The position numbers and the translations under genes were made by a program. A DNA stretch of 64,000 bases from Vibrio metoecus (lineage in GTDB: Bacteria; Pseudomonadota; Gammaproteobacteria; Enterobacterales; Vibrionaceae): assembly GCF_000696385.1 (NCBI RefSeq), contig NZ_JJMN01000061.1:1-64000 (forward strand). The letters are read 5' to 3'. Below, in pieces: positions 19,586-29,224 of the stretch (position 1 is its first letter; each line of letters opens with the position of its first letter). The notes under the pieces are model-generated. The model worked only from the letters and a program-made list of their open reading frames with translations. It searched no databases and was not told where the DNA came from.

Positions 19586-21497
19586 TTAACGCAGTTTGAA
19601 TTTGCTTACCAGTTGCTCTAGGTCATGGTTAGATTGAGAAAGCGATTCGGTCGCCCCCACCGTTTGGCGTCCACTGACCACCAAAGACTCGACAATCTCC
19701 CGAATCGACAGCATGTTACGACTCAGTTCCGCCGCCACCGTACTTTGTTCCTCAGTTGCAGCAGCAATTTGCGTACTCAAATCATCAATATCACTGACTG
19801 ACGAACTCATCATGTTCAAACTACCAGACACTTCTGAGGTTTTATCCGCCGTGGTTTGGCATTGTTGTTTTGTTCGATCCATTGCCACTACAACGCTGTC
19901 GGTGCCTTCTAGTAGCTTGGTGAGCATATCGGAGATCTCCGTAGTACTGTTTTGTGTTCTCGCCGCTAAGGCACGAACCTCATCTGCCACCACCGCAAAC
20001 CCGCGTCCTTGTTCACCTGCTCGCGCTGCTTCAATGGCAGCGTTCAAAGCAAGCAAGTTAGTTTGTTCTGAGATTGCTCCAATCACACTCAGCACTTCAC
20101 TAATTTTGTTCGCATCACGGTTCATGCTCGTGATGCTTTCTGACATTTTCTCCACATCATTGACCAAAGAAGTCACGGTTGAAACTGCGTTATTCACAAT
20201 CACCAGTGATTGTTGTGCTTCTTTACTCGCTGCATCCGTAATTTGATTCGACTGGGTGACACTTTCTGCCACAGTGCGCGCACTTTCACTCATCTGCGTA
20301 ATCGCAGTAACGACTTGATCCGTTTCCGAAGAGTGAGTAATCAACATCTGCTCATTCTCTTTCGCGGTATGGCTTAGCTGTTCGATGTTGCTTGAAATCA
20401 CCTGTGTGGCATCGGATATTTGCAACATCATGTCTTGTAGGTTCGATGAAAATCGGTTGAAGCCCGCACTGATCTGCGCCAAGTCATCATTACCATTCAC
20501 CTCAAGACGACGGGTTAAATCACCACTGCCCTGCGCTAAATCTAACACCGCCGCTTTCAAGCGCAGTAAAGGTTTGTAGATTTGGTTGATGATGAGAATG
20601 ATCACCCCAATACTGATCGCAATCAAAACAATCCCAGTGGTCACAGCATTTGTCACCGCAACGTTCACATCCGCTAGCGCCGTACCTTTATCGACAAACA
20701 CCATCAAGGTCCAATACATATCATCGGTCAGGTTTACGCGTTTGTAATAACCATCAAACTCAATCCCCAAATAAGGAAAGGAGAGATGACCACTTTGTTG
20801 ACGATGGAACCCTTCTTCCATTTCACGGAACGAGGGGCTAACTTGGGAAGGCGTACGGCCAATATCCGTTGGATCCGTCACTGGCAAAAAACACTGCATT
20901 TTTGTCAGTCAGCGTCGCGGCACCACCAGCAAAACGCATGTTACTCACTTGGGTGATAATTTCATCCAATTGGATATCGCCCAGCAAAGCGCCCACAAAT
21001 TGCCCTTGATTCACAATGGGGGTAACGGCGCTGATCACTTTCTTACCCGTCACTTGATCTTGGTAAATCTCCGTTAAAAACGAACTGCGACCACTTTTCG
21101 CCTGCTGATACCAATCTCGATCGGTAAATTTAAATCGATCGCTGGTTATACCCCCTTCTTTATCCAACGACATGTAAGAACGGCCATCTTCATAGGCCAC
21201 AATCACATTGATGATTTGCGCTGCTTCAGCTAATAAACGGACTTGGTTGAGGTTATCTGCATCGGAAAGCTGCGAATTAAACAATTTCGCACCACGAGAC
21301 ACCGCTTCGTAGCGGCTTTTTACCCAGAATTCGAGTTCAGAAACATGATAGTTGAGCTTGTTTTGCGTTTCGGTGGTTAATGAATCAATCATCTCTCGTT
21401 TGAGAGACAACATATTGATAGTGCCTAGAACAACCAGTGATATGGTCACCAAAAGGACCACGCTGGTATAAATTCTTGCTTTGAATCCTAGAGTCAT
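19586..21497 (-). CDS. Methyl-accepting chemotaxis protein with Cache sensor (frameshifted)
   Basis: This is a membrane chemoreceptor of about 636 residues. Order: TM1 (about 8-30), periplasmic Cache domain ([35 protein letters not shown]), TM2 ([19 protein letters not shown]), HAMP, and a cytoplasmic signalling hairpin with [17 protein letters not shown]. The sensor frame and the signalling frame differ. One extra G near 20873 (GACGGATCC for GACGATCC on the coding strand) separates FFASD from [11 protein letters not shown]. The ligand is unknown; the downstream decarboxylase hints at an amino acid. Confidence 0.9.
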
Positions 21498-21801
21498 GAC
21501 TCCCCCTGCCGTTTTTCATGCATTCAATTGCGGTTCCTCTTCAGGTGGGATCGTGTCTTAGAGTATTTGAAAGAAATGACACGAGGGCCACCTAGCCAAC
21601 TCTTAAAACTTGGTGCATAGATTCAAGATATGCAAGCTTTATCACAGAGAGTTCAAAGCTCAGGAGGGAGAAATGGAATTAAGGCTATGAATATTAATAA
21701 TATTCTTATTCATGAATTTTATTCGAGAAAGAGCCCACGGCAGAGAAAGCACAAGAGCAGCCATCAGCTGCTCTTGTCACAATCAATGAAGTGTTAAACG
21801 C
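21498..21801. other. Intergenic region between the chemoreceptor and kdgR
   Basis: These 304 bases hold the chemoreceptor promoter at the left and the kdgR downstream hairpin at 21752-21776 at the right. An AT-rich palindromic run (GAATATTAATAATATTC, 21688-21704) lies between. No ORF or recognised RNA is seen. Confidence 0.5.
21752..21776 (-). terminator. Hairpin downstream of kdgR
   Basis: CAAGAGCAGC and GCTGCTCTTG form a perfect 10-bp stem with a 5-base loop, 26 bases after the kdgR stop. The T-rich tail on the minus strand (TGCTTTCTCT) is weak, so terminator function is likely but not certain. Confidence 0.6.
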
Positions 21802-22596
21802 TTATTTTTGGTTTAGATAAGGATAATCAACACAACCTAGTTTCGCAGAAATACGTGCTGCCGCCTGATGCAGCTCTTGCACATATTCAACCTGCTTTTC
21901 TTCAGTAAAACGAATGGTTGGCAATGAAACACTCATGCCAGCAACCACGCGATTAAAGCGGTCATAGACAGGTACAGCCAAACAACGCAGCCCAACTTCC
22001 TGCTCTTCATTATCTTGAGCAAAACCTTGCTCTTTAACAACAGGTAACTCTTCCAGCAATGAATCTACATTGCTATGTGTATTCTCTGTAGATTGCGCAA
22101 ATTCGACATCAGCCAAAATTTGGCGAACTTCCTCTTCATTACGCTCAGCAAGCAACACTTTACCAATTGCAGTAGAGTAAAGCGGATTGCGGCGTCCGAT
22201 GCGAGATTGCATACGTAGGTTGTATTTAGAATCAATTTTATGGATATAAATGATTCCATCCCCATCAAGAGCACCCAAATGCAGAGCCTCCATGGTTAAA
22301 TCTGAAATTCGGCGCATTTCTACGTCCGCCAATTCAACCAAGTCAACATATTCTAAGGCCGCAGCCCCTAATTCAAACAGTTTCAATGTCAGTGAGTAGT
22401 TTTCCGTTTCACCTTCTTGAGAAACATAGCCCATCGTTTTCATCGTCTGTAAAAAACGGTAAACCGTACTTTTAGACATCATCAGACGTTGTGCTAGATC
22501 ACTGATACCAATATCTTTCTGAGTTGCTAGTGCTTGAAGAATACCAAAGGTTTTCATTACCGATGAAACAGATTCAGGTTGTTTATCAATTGTCAT
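21802..22596 (-). CDS. kdgR: IclR-family repressor KdgR
   Basis: KdgR represses uronate-polymer catabolic genes and is released by 2-keto-3-deoxygluconate. The 264-residue protein has the IclR layout: N-terminal winged HTH (DLAQRLMMSKSTVYRFLQTM, about 30-55) and C-terminal effector domain (LHLGALDGDGIIYIHKIDS, RIGRRNPLYSTAIGKVLLA, DNEEQEVGLRCLAVPV). These segments match E. coli and Dickeya KdgR closely as I recall those proteins, more than other IclR members. It sits at the left edge of the island, and candidate operators recur through the island. Its own upstream region (22597-22750) shows no convincing copy of that operator. Confidence 0.93.
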   Translation of the reverse strand: MTIDKQPESVSSVMKTFGILQALATQKDIGISDLAQRLMMSKSTVYRFLQTMKTMGYVSQEGETENYSLTLKLFELGAAALEYVDLVELADVEMRRISDLTMEALHLGALDGDGIIYIHKIDSKYNLRMQSRIGRRNPLYSTAIGKVLLAERNEEEVRQILADVEFAQSTENTHSNVDSLLEELPVVKEQGFAQDNEEQEVGLRCLAVPVYDRFNRVVAGMSVSLPTIRFTEEKQVEYVQELHQAAARISAKLGCVDYPYLNQK

Positions 22597-23023
22597 TTTT
22601 TATACCTATTACTTAATTCCGGCTTTTGACATGCTCAAATTTGCTATGACCTACCAAAAACGGTCCAAATCACCGACTTTATTTAGTCCAAACAATTCAA
22701 CTGGTTTCAATGTCAGATGCCAATCTAAAATAATGTTCTACAAAAAAACAGACCTGAATTCGATTTTTTTGTTTTTTTCTCGCCCGAATTAACACAAATT
22801 GTGAATTTTACGAGCTTTTGCGCGCAAACTGCTTCAATAACAAATTGATAGAGAGCCAAAACATAAGTTAAGTTATGCATCTCATAATCAAAAATCCCCT
22901 CAATTACCTTACTTAATGCACTATCGTGAACATTTTCAGAAATCTGTTTGCGGCCTATATTCGCGTTTTTGAACAATATAGGCCGCAAGCGAAGAGGTTT
23001 AACAACTTCCCATGGCGTAGTGA
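22597..23023. other. Intergenic region upstream of kdgR with a 14-bp inverted repeat
   Basis: This 427-base stretch contains the kdgR promoter and the downstream region of the ABC ATPase gene. TTGCGGCCTATATT (22948-22961) and AATATAGGCCGCAA (22975-22988) are perfect 14-bp inverted repeats around a 13-base loop, without a T-run. An 87-codon minus-strand frame (22725-22988) has no family resemblance, overlaps the inverted repeat and is not called. Confidence 0.6.
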
Positions 23024-24709
23024 TTAAACGGCCTCAGGTGGCAACTCGGCAATAGGAACCGCAGAGATCAATTGTTTGGTATACGCTTGCTGTGGGTTAA
23101 ATATCACTTCATCCACACTACCTTGTTCAACAATTTTGCCATGTTGTAAGACAAGCACTCGATCGCAAAAATACTTTACGGTCGCGATATCGTGGGTTAT
23201 CAAAATAAACGCGGTGCCATAGATATTTTGAAACTCAATCAGCAAATCCAGCACTTGTGAACGTAATGAAACATCCAACGCAGCCGTAGCTTCATCCGCT
23301 ATTACCACTTTCGGAATCGTCACCAATGCACGAGCAATCACGATCCGTTGCCGTTGACCGCCAGAAAAGGCGTGAGGATAACGGCTTGAGAACTCAGGTG
23401 GTAAACCAACCCATTTCATGATGTTACGTACTCGCTCTTCACGCTGAGTTTTATTCATTTCGGTGCGTAGTTTGGTCAGTGGCTCTTCAATGATATCGAA
23501 TACGGTCATTCTTGGATTCAGTGACGACCACGGGTCCTGAAAAATCAAACGCATGTCAGCAAACAGAGGATCACGCACCTGTCGTTTATAACTGGCAAGC
23601 TCAATGGTAGTTTCCGTTTTTTCATCAACGTAGAGAATGGTGCCGGAACTCGCCGGAGACATCCCTAAGATGGCGCGACCAAGTGTACTTTTTCCAGACC
23701 CTGACTCCCCTACAATACCCAGAGATTCTCCTGGGTAGAGCGTGAGATCTGCATTATCAACAGCCGTCATCCAGCTCTTTTTCTGGAACATTTTGGCAGG
23801 CTTTTCAAAAATTTTGGTGACACCCTGTAAATCGAGAATGGGCTGATTACTCTTCTCTTCTCGCATTGCGTAAGGCACTTTAACCTTGGAGGGTTTTTCC
23901 AACGCGCGAGTGGCTTTCATCAACTTCTGGGTATAAGGGTGTTGTGGGTTTTCAAAAATTTGTCGAACGTCACCACATTCAACCAGTACCCCTTTCTCCA
24001 TTACTGCGACACGATCAGAAATCTGCGCCACCACGCCAAGATCATGGGTAATGAACAAAATCGCCATACCAATCTCTTGCTGGAGCTTGTCGAATAAGTG
24101 CAGGATTTCCGCTTGGGTGGTTACATCCAATGCCGTCGTCGGTTCATCCGCAATCAAAATATCAGGGCGAGAAGCGATCGCCATAGCAATCACAACCCGT
24201 TGGCGCTGCCCGCCTGATAACTCAAACGAATACTTATTGATGAGGCTCTCAGGTTCTGGCATCTGCACTTGATAAAGCAGTTCAATCGCTTTTTGGTGCG
24301 CATTTTCTTTGCTTATGCTTGGCTCAACTAAGCACAATACTTCTTTAATTTGATCGCCAACCGTATGAACTGGGCTTAATGCCGCCATCGGCTCTTGCGA
24401 TACCAGTGAGAAATTAAAGCGGCGCAATAAACGCATTTCAGCACTGCGAGGATCGATTTGCGCGATGTCGATGGTTTCGTTGGTCTCTGTGGTATAGAGA
24501 ATCTTGCCTGAATCAATTCGACCAGGTCTATCCAACAATTGCATGATCGCCGAAGAAGTCACGGACTTGCCAGAGCCTGATTCACCGATCACCGAGAGCG
24601 TTTCACCACGATACAAATCAAACGATACCCCTTTCACCGCATGAAAATGCTCGGTGCTGGTTGGGAAGCTCACATTCAGATCGATGACTTGTAGAATTTT
24701 ATTACTCAT
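23024..24709 (-). CDS. Fused double ATPase of a family-5 (peptide/oligosaccharide-type) ABC transporter
   Basis: This 561-residue protein joins two DppD/DppF-like ATPase domains. First half: Walker A GESGSGKSVTSSAI, signature LSGGQRQRVVIAMAIA, Walker B ILIADEPTTALD. Second half: GESGSGKSTLGRAIL, FSGGQRQRIVIARAL, KVVIADEATAALD. It powers uptake through the two permeases encoded just upstream; its start codon overlaps the end of the second permease gene. The operon has a KdgR-type box before its first gene, so I infer import of island-derived oligosaccharides rather than peptides. Fused ATPases of this type are known in other bacteria. Confidence 0.93.
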   Translation of the reverse strand: MSNKILQVIDLNVSFPTSTEHFHAVKGVSFDLYRGETLSVIGESGSGKSVTSSAIMQLLDRPGRIDSGKILYTTETNETIDIAQIDPRSAEMRLLRRFNFSLVSQEPMAALSPVHTVGDQIKEVLCLVEPSISKENAHQKAIELLYQVQMPEPESLINKYSFELSGGQRQRVVIAMAIASRPDILIADEPTTALDVTTQAEILHLFDKLQQEIGMAILFITHDLGVVAQISDRVAVMEKGVLVECGDVRQIFENPQHPYTQKLMKATRALEKPSKVKVPYAMREEKSNQPILDLQGVTKIFEKPAKMFQKKSWMTAVDNADLTLYPGESLGIVGESGSGKSTLGRAILGMSPASSGTILYVDEKTETTIELASYKRQVRDPLFADMRLIFQDPWSSLNPRMTVFDIIEEPLTKLRTEMNKTQREERVRNIMKWVGLPPEFSSRYPHAFSGGQRQRIVIARALVTIPKVVIADEATAALDVSLRSQVLDLLIEFQNIYGTAFILITHDIATVKYFCDRVLVLQHGKIVEQGSVDEVIFNPQQAYTKQLISAVPIAELPPEAV

Positions 24710-25870
24710 TATTTTGCTCCCTGATCATGGTATGGGTCGCAGGCATCACGCAGACCATCTCCCACAAAGTTCATTGCCAATATCACGACGACAACCGCTA
24801 CTGCTGGAATAAGTAGCCAGGAGGCATCTGCCAGTGCTCGAATATTCTGTGCCTCTTGCAGTAATACACCCCAGCTGACCATCGGAGCTTGCAAGCCTAA
24901 GCCCAAGAAGCTGAGCGCAGTTTCACCCAAAATCATCGCTGGGATCGCCAAAGTCACCACCGCAATAATGTGGCTGAGGAAGTTGGGTACCATGTAACGG
25001 CGGATGATCTCAAAGGGGCTATTACCGTCCAGCCATGCTGCAGCGACGTACTCTTCGTTACGCAGTGACATAAATCGGCTGCGCACCACACGAGCCATAT
25101 CAGGCCATGACACGAGGCCAAGAATAATGGTGATGAGGAAATATTTGGTTAATGAGCTCCACTGTGCCGGTAAGGAGGCTGACAACGCCATCCACAACGG
25201 TAATGTCGGAATGGATTTCATAAATTCGATGCTTCGCTGAATAAAGTTATCAATCGTGCCACCAAAATAGCCCGAAATACCCCCGATCAAGATACCCAAC
25301 ACAAACGTAGTGAATACCCCCATAAGACCAACCGAGAGCGAGATTCGCGCCCCATAAATGAGGCGAGATAACAAATCACGTCCCATTCGATCAGAACCTA
25401 AGATGAAGAACGGCTGTTTAGGATCTTTAGGAACAATAAATTTGTAGCTGAATGGAATGAATCCCAGTAACTCATAGTCTTTCTGTTTTTCCGAAGAAAG
25501 AAAAATAGGCTTTTTTATCCGGATTCAGATCGTAATGACGTTTTAAGGTTCTTGGATCGGTTTTGCTGGTATAGAGATCCAAATGAGGAGCCCAGCGCCA
25601 GCCCGCATCTGTTTGCTCAAACAGACTAACCGCTTGTGGTGGAGCATAAGTAAAACGACGCCAGTTATCGCTTGGCTCAAATGGAGCAAAAAACTCCGCA
25701 AACAGAGCGATAAAGTACACGATGACCAGAAACCACAAGCTATACCAAGCTAGCTTATGTTGGCGCATTTTTAGGCCAATTAACTGCCACTGAGTTGCTG
25801 TTGAGAGATCCAGCGTTTTCTTTTTACGGCTAAACAGGCGGCCGACCCTTTGAATCGTAGAGGTTGTCAT
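24709..25870 (-). CDS. ABC transporter permease, DppC-like (frameshifted)
   Basis: This inner-membrane permease of about 386 residues has an N-terminal cytoplasmic part, TM1 near 43-65 (WYSLWFLVIVYFIALFAEFF), a periplasmic segment, and five more membrane segments with the EAA-type loop near DMARVVRSRFMSLRNEEYVAAA. The N-terminal 132 residues and the C-terminal part are in different frames. One extra base near 25471 (AGACTATGAG for AGATATGAG on the coding strand) would restore FFGKTERYELLGFIPFSYKF. Partner of the permease encoded just upstream (2 bases apart). Confidence 0.88.
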
Positions 25871-25872
25871 AA

Positions 25873-26880
25873 TTAAAACTCCTTAGCGATGCCAACTCGT
25901 ACCCGAGGGTCAACCCAGTACAGAAGTAAATCGGAAATTAAAGTACCAATGATGGTCAAGATGGACATGATGAGCAGGACATCACCCGCTACATACATGT
26001 CTTGGGCGCGCAGAGAGGCCAACATCAGAGGGCCCAAAGTAGGAATATTCATGACTTGACTGACGATGATGTCAGCACCCAGTAAGGCAGGAAGCATCCA
26101 ACCTATGGTTGAAACAATCGGCAGAATTGCGATACGTACTGGGTATTTTAGGATCAGCTTCGCTTCGGTTTGCCCTTTCGCTCGCGCAGTTTTGACATAC
26201 GGTTTTTTCAATTCATCGAGCAAGTTAGCGCGCATGATGCGAATAATGCCAGCCAATCCCGCAGTCCCAACAATCAAGATATAAATCCAACTGCGTGAAG
26301 CGGCATCAAAGAATTTGGCCCAGGACATGGGCTGATCAAGATACGCTTCAGAATAAAGACCAGAAACCACCGTATCGAAGCTGTAATAGCCAATCAGCAG
26401 AGCAACAATCGCGATAACAAAGTTCGGCGTTGCCATGCCAATAAAACCAAAGATGGTGGCAACGTAATCCCCCCACGAGTATTGGCGCAATGCGGAGTAC
26501 ATACCGATTGGAATAGCAATTAAAAATTGGAAGAGGAACACTGCGGCCGCCAGTGACACGGTGGGCCAAATACGAGGCTCAATCGTATTCCAAACCGGTT
26601 GGTTAGTGGTCAGGGAAATACCTAGATCACCTGTCATTAAACCCAACATCCAGTAAGCGTAGCGTTCGAGCAACGGCTTATCCAAACCATACATTTCACG
26701 CATGGTATAAATCATTTGCGGATCCACGGTTTGCCCCATCGATTGCAATTCAGCAATCTTTGATGAAGCAAAATCTCCGGGGGGAAGATCTATAACGGCG
26801 AATACAACAATCGAGACAGCGAAAAGCGTGACAAGTATCGACACCAAACGCTTACCTGCAAACAGAAAAAAACTGCTCAT
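25873..26880 (-). CDS. ABC transporter permease, DppB-like
   Basis: This 335-residue inner-membrane protein has TM1 at about 9-30 and five further segments. The DppB-family features are the conserved N-terminus, the long periplasmic loop with IYTMREMYGLDKPLLERY, and the cytoplasmic loop IIRIMRANLLDELKKPYVKTARAKG. Good AAGGAA ribosome site. It is the first gene of the permease-permease-ATPase operon and is preceded by a KdgR-type box at 27029-27043. Confidence 0.93.
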   Translation of the reverse strand: MSSFFLFAGKRLVSILVTLFAVSIVVFAVIDLPPGDFASSKIAELQSMGQTVDPQMIYTMREMYGLDKPLLERYAYWMLGLMTGDLGISLTTNQPVWNTIEPRIWPTVSLAAAVFLFQFLIAIPIGMYSALRQYSWGDYVATIFGFIGMATPNFVIAIVALLIGYYSFDTVVSGLYSEAYLDQPMSWAKFFDAASRSWIYILIVGTAGLAGIIRIMRANLLDELKKPYVKTARAKGQTEAKLILKYPVRIAILPIVSTIGWMLPALLGADIIVSQVMNIPTLGPLMLASLRAQDMYVAGDVLLIMSILTIIGTLISDLLLYWVDPRVRVGIAKEF

Positions 26881-27028
26881 TACTGTTCCTTAATTACGAT
26901 ACGGTAAATCACTAGCAAAATGGCTCATCTTTAATCTCAAGTTTTGGCCTGTGTTACGGGCAGTCAGTCGATCAAAGAGTTAGCCTCATTCAAGTTCAAT
27001 TTTATTAGAACGCAATGAATTTAATTTT

Positions 27029-27043
27029 TAAAACGCTTTTTCA
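27029..27043 (-). promoter_or_regulatory. Candidate KdgR operator before the ABC permease operon
   Basis: Read on the minus strand the site is TGAAAAAGCGTTTTA, 149 bases upstream of the first permease start. It matches the island consensus TGAAATGNCGTTTTA in 13 of 14 defined positions or nearly so. The surrounding 374-base gap (26881-27254) otherwise holds only the SBP terminator. Confidence 0.7.
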
Positions 27044-27204
27044 TATTTTTGATGGGTTGATCATCATCGTATTTAAGAAGCGTGATCACACTCAGACAAT
27101 TCATCGTGCAAATGACGTGTGAATTTGCATACAAGAAACCAAAGTGATCACTGTAAGCCGAGTAAGAACAATCAACGGCCGCAGTAACCGCTTATCAAGG
27201 GCAA

Positions 27205-27229
27205 TAAAAAACCCCATCCGAAGATGGGG
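27205..27229 (-). terminator. Terminator after the solute-binding protein gene
   Basis: CCCCATC (27212-27218) and GATGGGG (27223-27229) form a 7-bp GC-rich stem with a CGAA tetraloop. On the minus strand it is followed by six T, 26 bases after the gene end. It separates the DUF2264-SBP unit from the permease-ATPase unit. Confidence 0.88.
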
Positions 27230-27254
27230 CTGTATAACGATCAAAGTAGTGGGA

Positions 27255-29175
27255 TTACTTCGATTTCCACAGTTGGCTCATACGCATTGGCCCTGGGGTT
27301 GGGAAATTGTATGACTGAGGCATGTTTTCAGGCACGTTGTGCAGCTTATTATTCACCACAACACCGGCAGGCATGGATTCCACAGTACCAATCACATAGA
27401 AGTTATCTTTAGCAATCTGAATAATCTCTTTCATGTAGCCATTTTGCTCATCCTGCGACGAGGTTTGTGTCAGTTTTTTCCACAGCTCAAGTTGGCGCTT
27501 AACATGTGCTGGTGGCTCAACTGCAAACTCATTGGTTGGCTCACTGACCCACAGGTAGTAACCCAATCCCCAGGTTGACTCAGGGCTAAATGGCATATAG
27601 TGGCGAGCATCGTCAATGATACCGACACCGCCATCACCGATGATTGGGATCATGTCGAAGTCGTTCGTCAAACGAAGGTTAGTCACATGGTTGATTTCAA
27701 GTACACGAATGTCTAAATACACGCCAACGGCTTTCCATTGATTTTTCACCAACTCAAGCGAGTCCGCTAGTACGCCTTTATCCGCTACTTTGGAGAGCGC
27801 TTCAATACGCAAACGTTGGCCATTTTTGAGTAAACGGTAGCCTTCTTTATCACGTTTGTTCAAACCGAGTGAATCAAGGATTCTATTCGCTTTTTCAGGG
27901 TCAAATTCCGTGTATTGGGTCGCCATTTGCTCATCATAGAAAGGCGAAATTTTCAGTGGCGCGACCTGATAAGGCCCAACCGAACCAGAAAAGACGGTTT
28001 CACTGATCTCTTCACGATCAATCGCGTGAGATAGCGCAATGCGGAAATCTTTATTTTGGAACAACTCACGCTTGAGTGGATCTTTCGTGGTTTGGTTCAG
28101 CGCAATCGCCAGTTCAGTGCTGAGCGTACTGGGGCGAAACTCGTAGGTGTAGCCCCCTTTCTTCTCATTTTCGATCAGAAGTGGGCGATAAGATGTTTGG
28201 CCTATATTACGATGCTGGTAATCCGCTTCACCATTGGCGGCGCGTAACACCATCTCTTCCTGATCCTCACTATAGCGCCAACGAACCGCGTCTAGGTAAG
28301 GCAGTTGGTTTCCTTCGGTATCGACTTGCCAGTAGTAAGGGTTACGCTCAAACACGGCATAACTTGCGTTTGGTCCCGGAGGCGTAGTCACTTTCCATGC
28401 CGTTAACACTGGGCGATCAACGTTAGTGTAATGCTCAATAAAGTAGTGCGCTTCACACTTGGTTGCCGCATATTGACGCCATGAGTCAAAACCAGCCGCT
28501 TTCGCATTAACCACCGCTTTGTCGTTAAACTTAGGTAAAAACTGTGAGCAATACTGCTTCGGGAAAGCGGTATAACTTTCGCTGTCTACCGTTGCAAGAC
28601 TACGGATAAATAGACCATTCGGTTTACTCAACGTAATTTTGTACAGTGTATGTGTCAACAACTTCTGCACGCGCGGCATCATGGGTTGGTAGAGCGAGTG
28701 GGCGGTTACCTGAGTGTTCTGGGTCGCCCACAATATCATTGATATAAAACGCGATGTCTTCTGCGGTAAACGGAGAACCATCGGACCATTTAACACCTTT
28801 GCGCAAAGTGATCACATATTCTGTGTTCTCTGCGTTAGAAGTAAAACCGGTCGCCAAGTTTGGGATAACTTTTGAATAGGTGGTATCAAAGTTAAATAAA
28901 TTATCGTATGCCACTGTGCGAATACGATGTCCATTATCAACAACGGTACCCACAAGATTTAACGTACCTCCATACTGGCCAACCGACTCATTCGGTTCAA
29001 CCACCAATGGGTTTTCTGGCAAACGTTGTTCAACCGCTGGCAATTTACCTGCTTTGACTAACTCCGCTAATTGTGGGGCTTCATTATAAGTGGCGGCCCA
29101 AGTTGAAAAAGACAGCGCTGCCGCAACCGATAGTGCGATTTTGCCGAATATTGGAATAAGATTATGTTGTTTCAT
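27255..29175 (-). CDS. Family-5 extracellular solute-binding protein (frameshifted)
   Basis: This periplasmic binding protein of about 639 residues belongs to the large SBP_bac_5 family that feeds Dpp/Opp-like and chitobiose ABC transporters. Residues 1-27 are a signal peptide (ending SFSTWA). Family segments: VITLRKGVKWSDGSPFTAEDI and RIALSHAIDREEISE. The first 179 residues are in one frame and the rest in another. One extra C near 28637 (GTACAAAATT on the coding strand) explains the shift, the expected join being VVDTYTVKITLSKPNG. It lies 49 bases after the DUF2264 gene, probably in the same transcript, and is the likely receptor for unsaturated oligosaccharides. Confidence 0.88.
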
Positions 29176-29224
29176 CAGTCACTCCCTGATGTTTTTGATT
29201 GTCCAAGTTTAAGTTAACGCTGCT

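Noticed and set aside
22725..22988. 87-codon minus-strand ORF upstream of kdgR
   Set aside because: No family resemblance, covers an inverted repeat, and no convincing ribosome site.
23024..29175. Naming the transporter dppABCDF or a peptide importer
   Set aside because: Family membership does not fix the ligand, and the context points to oligosaccharides.
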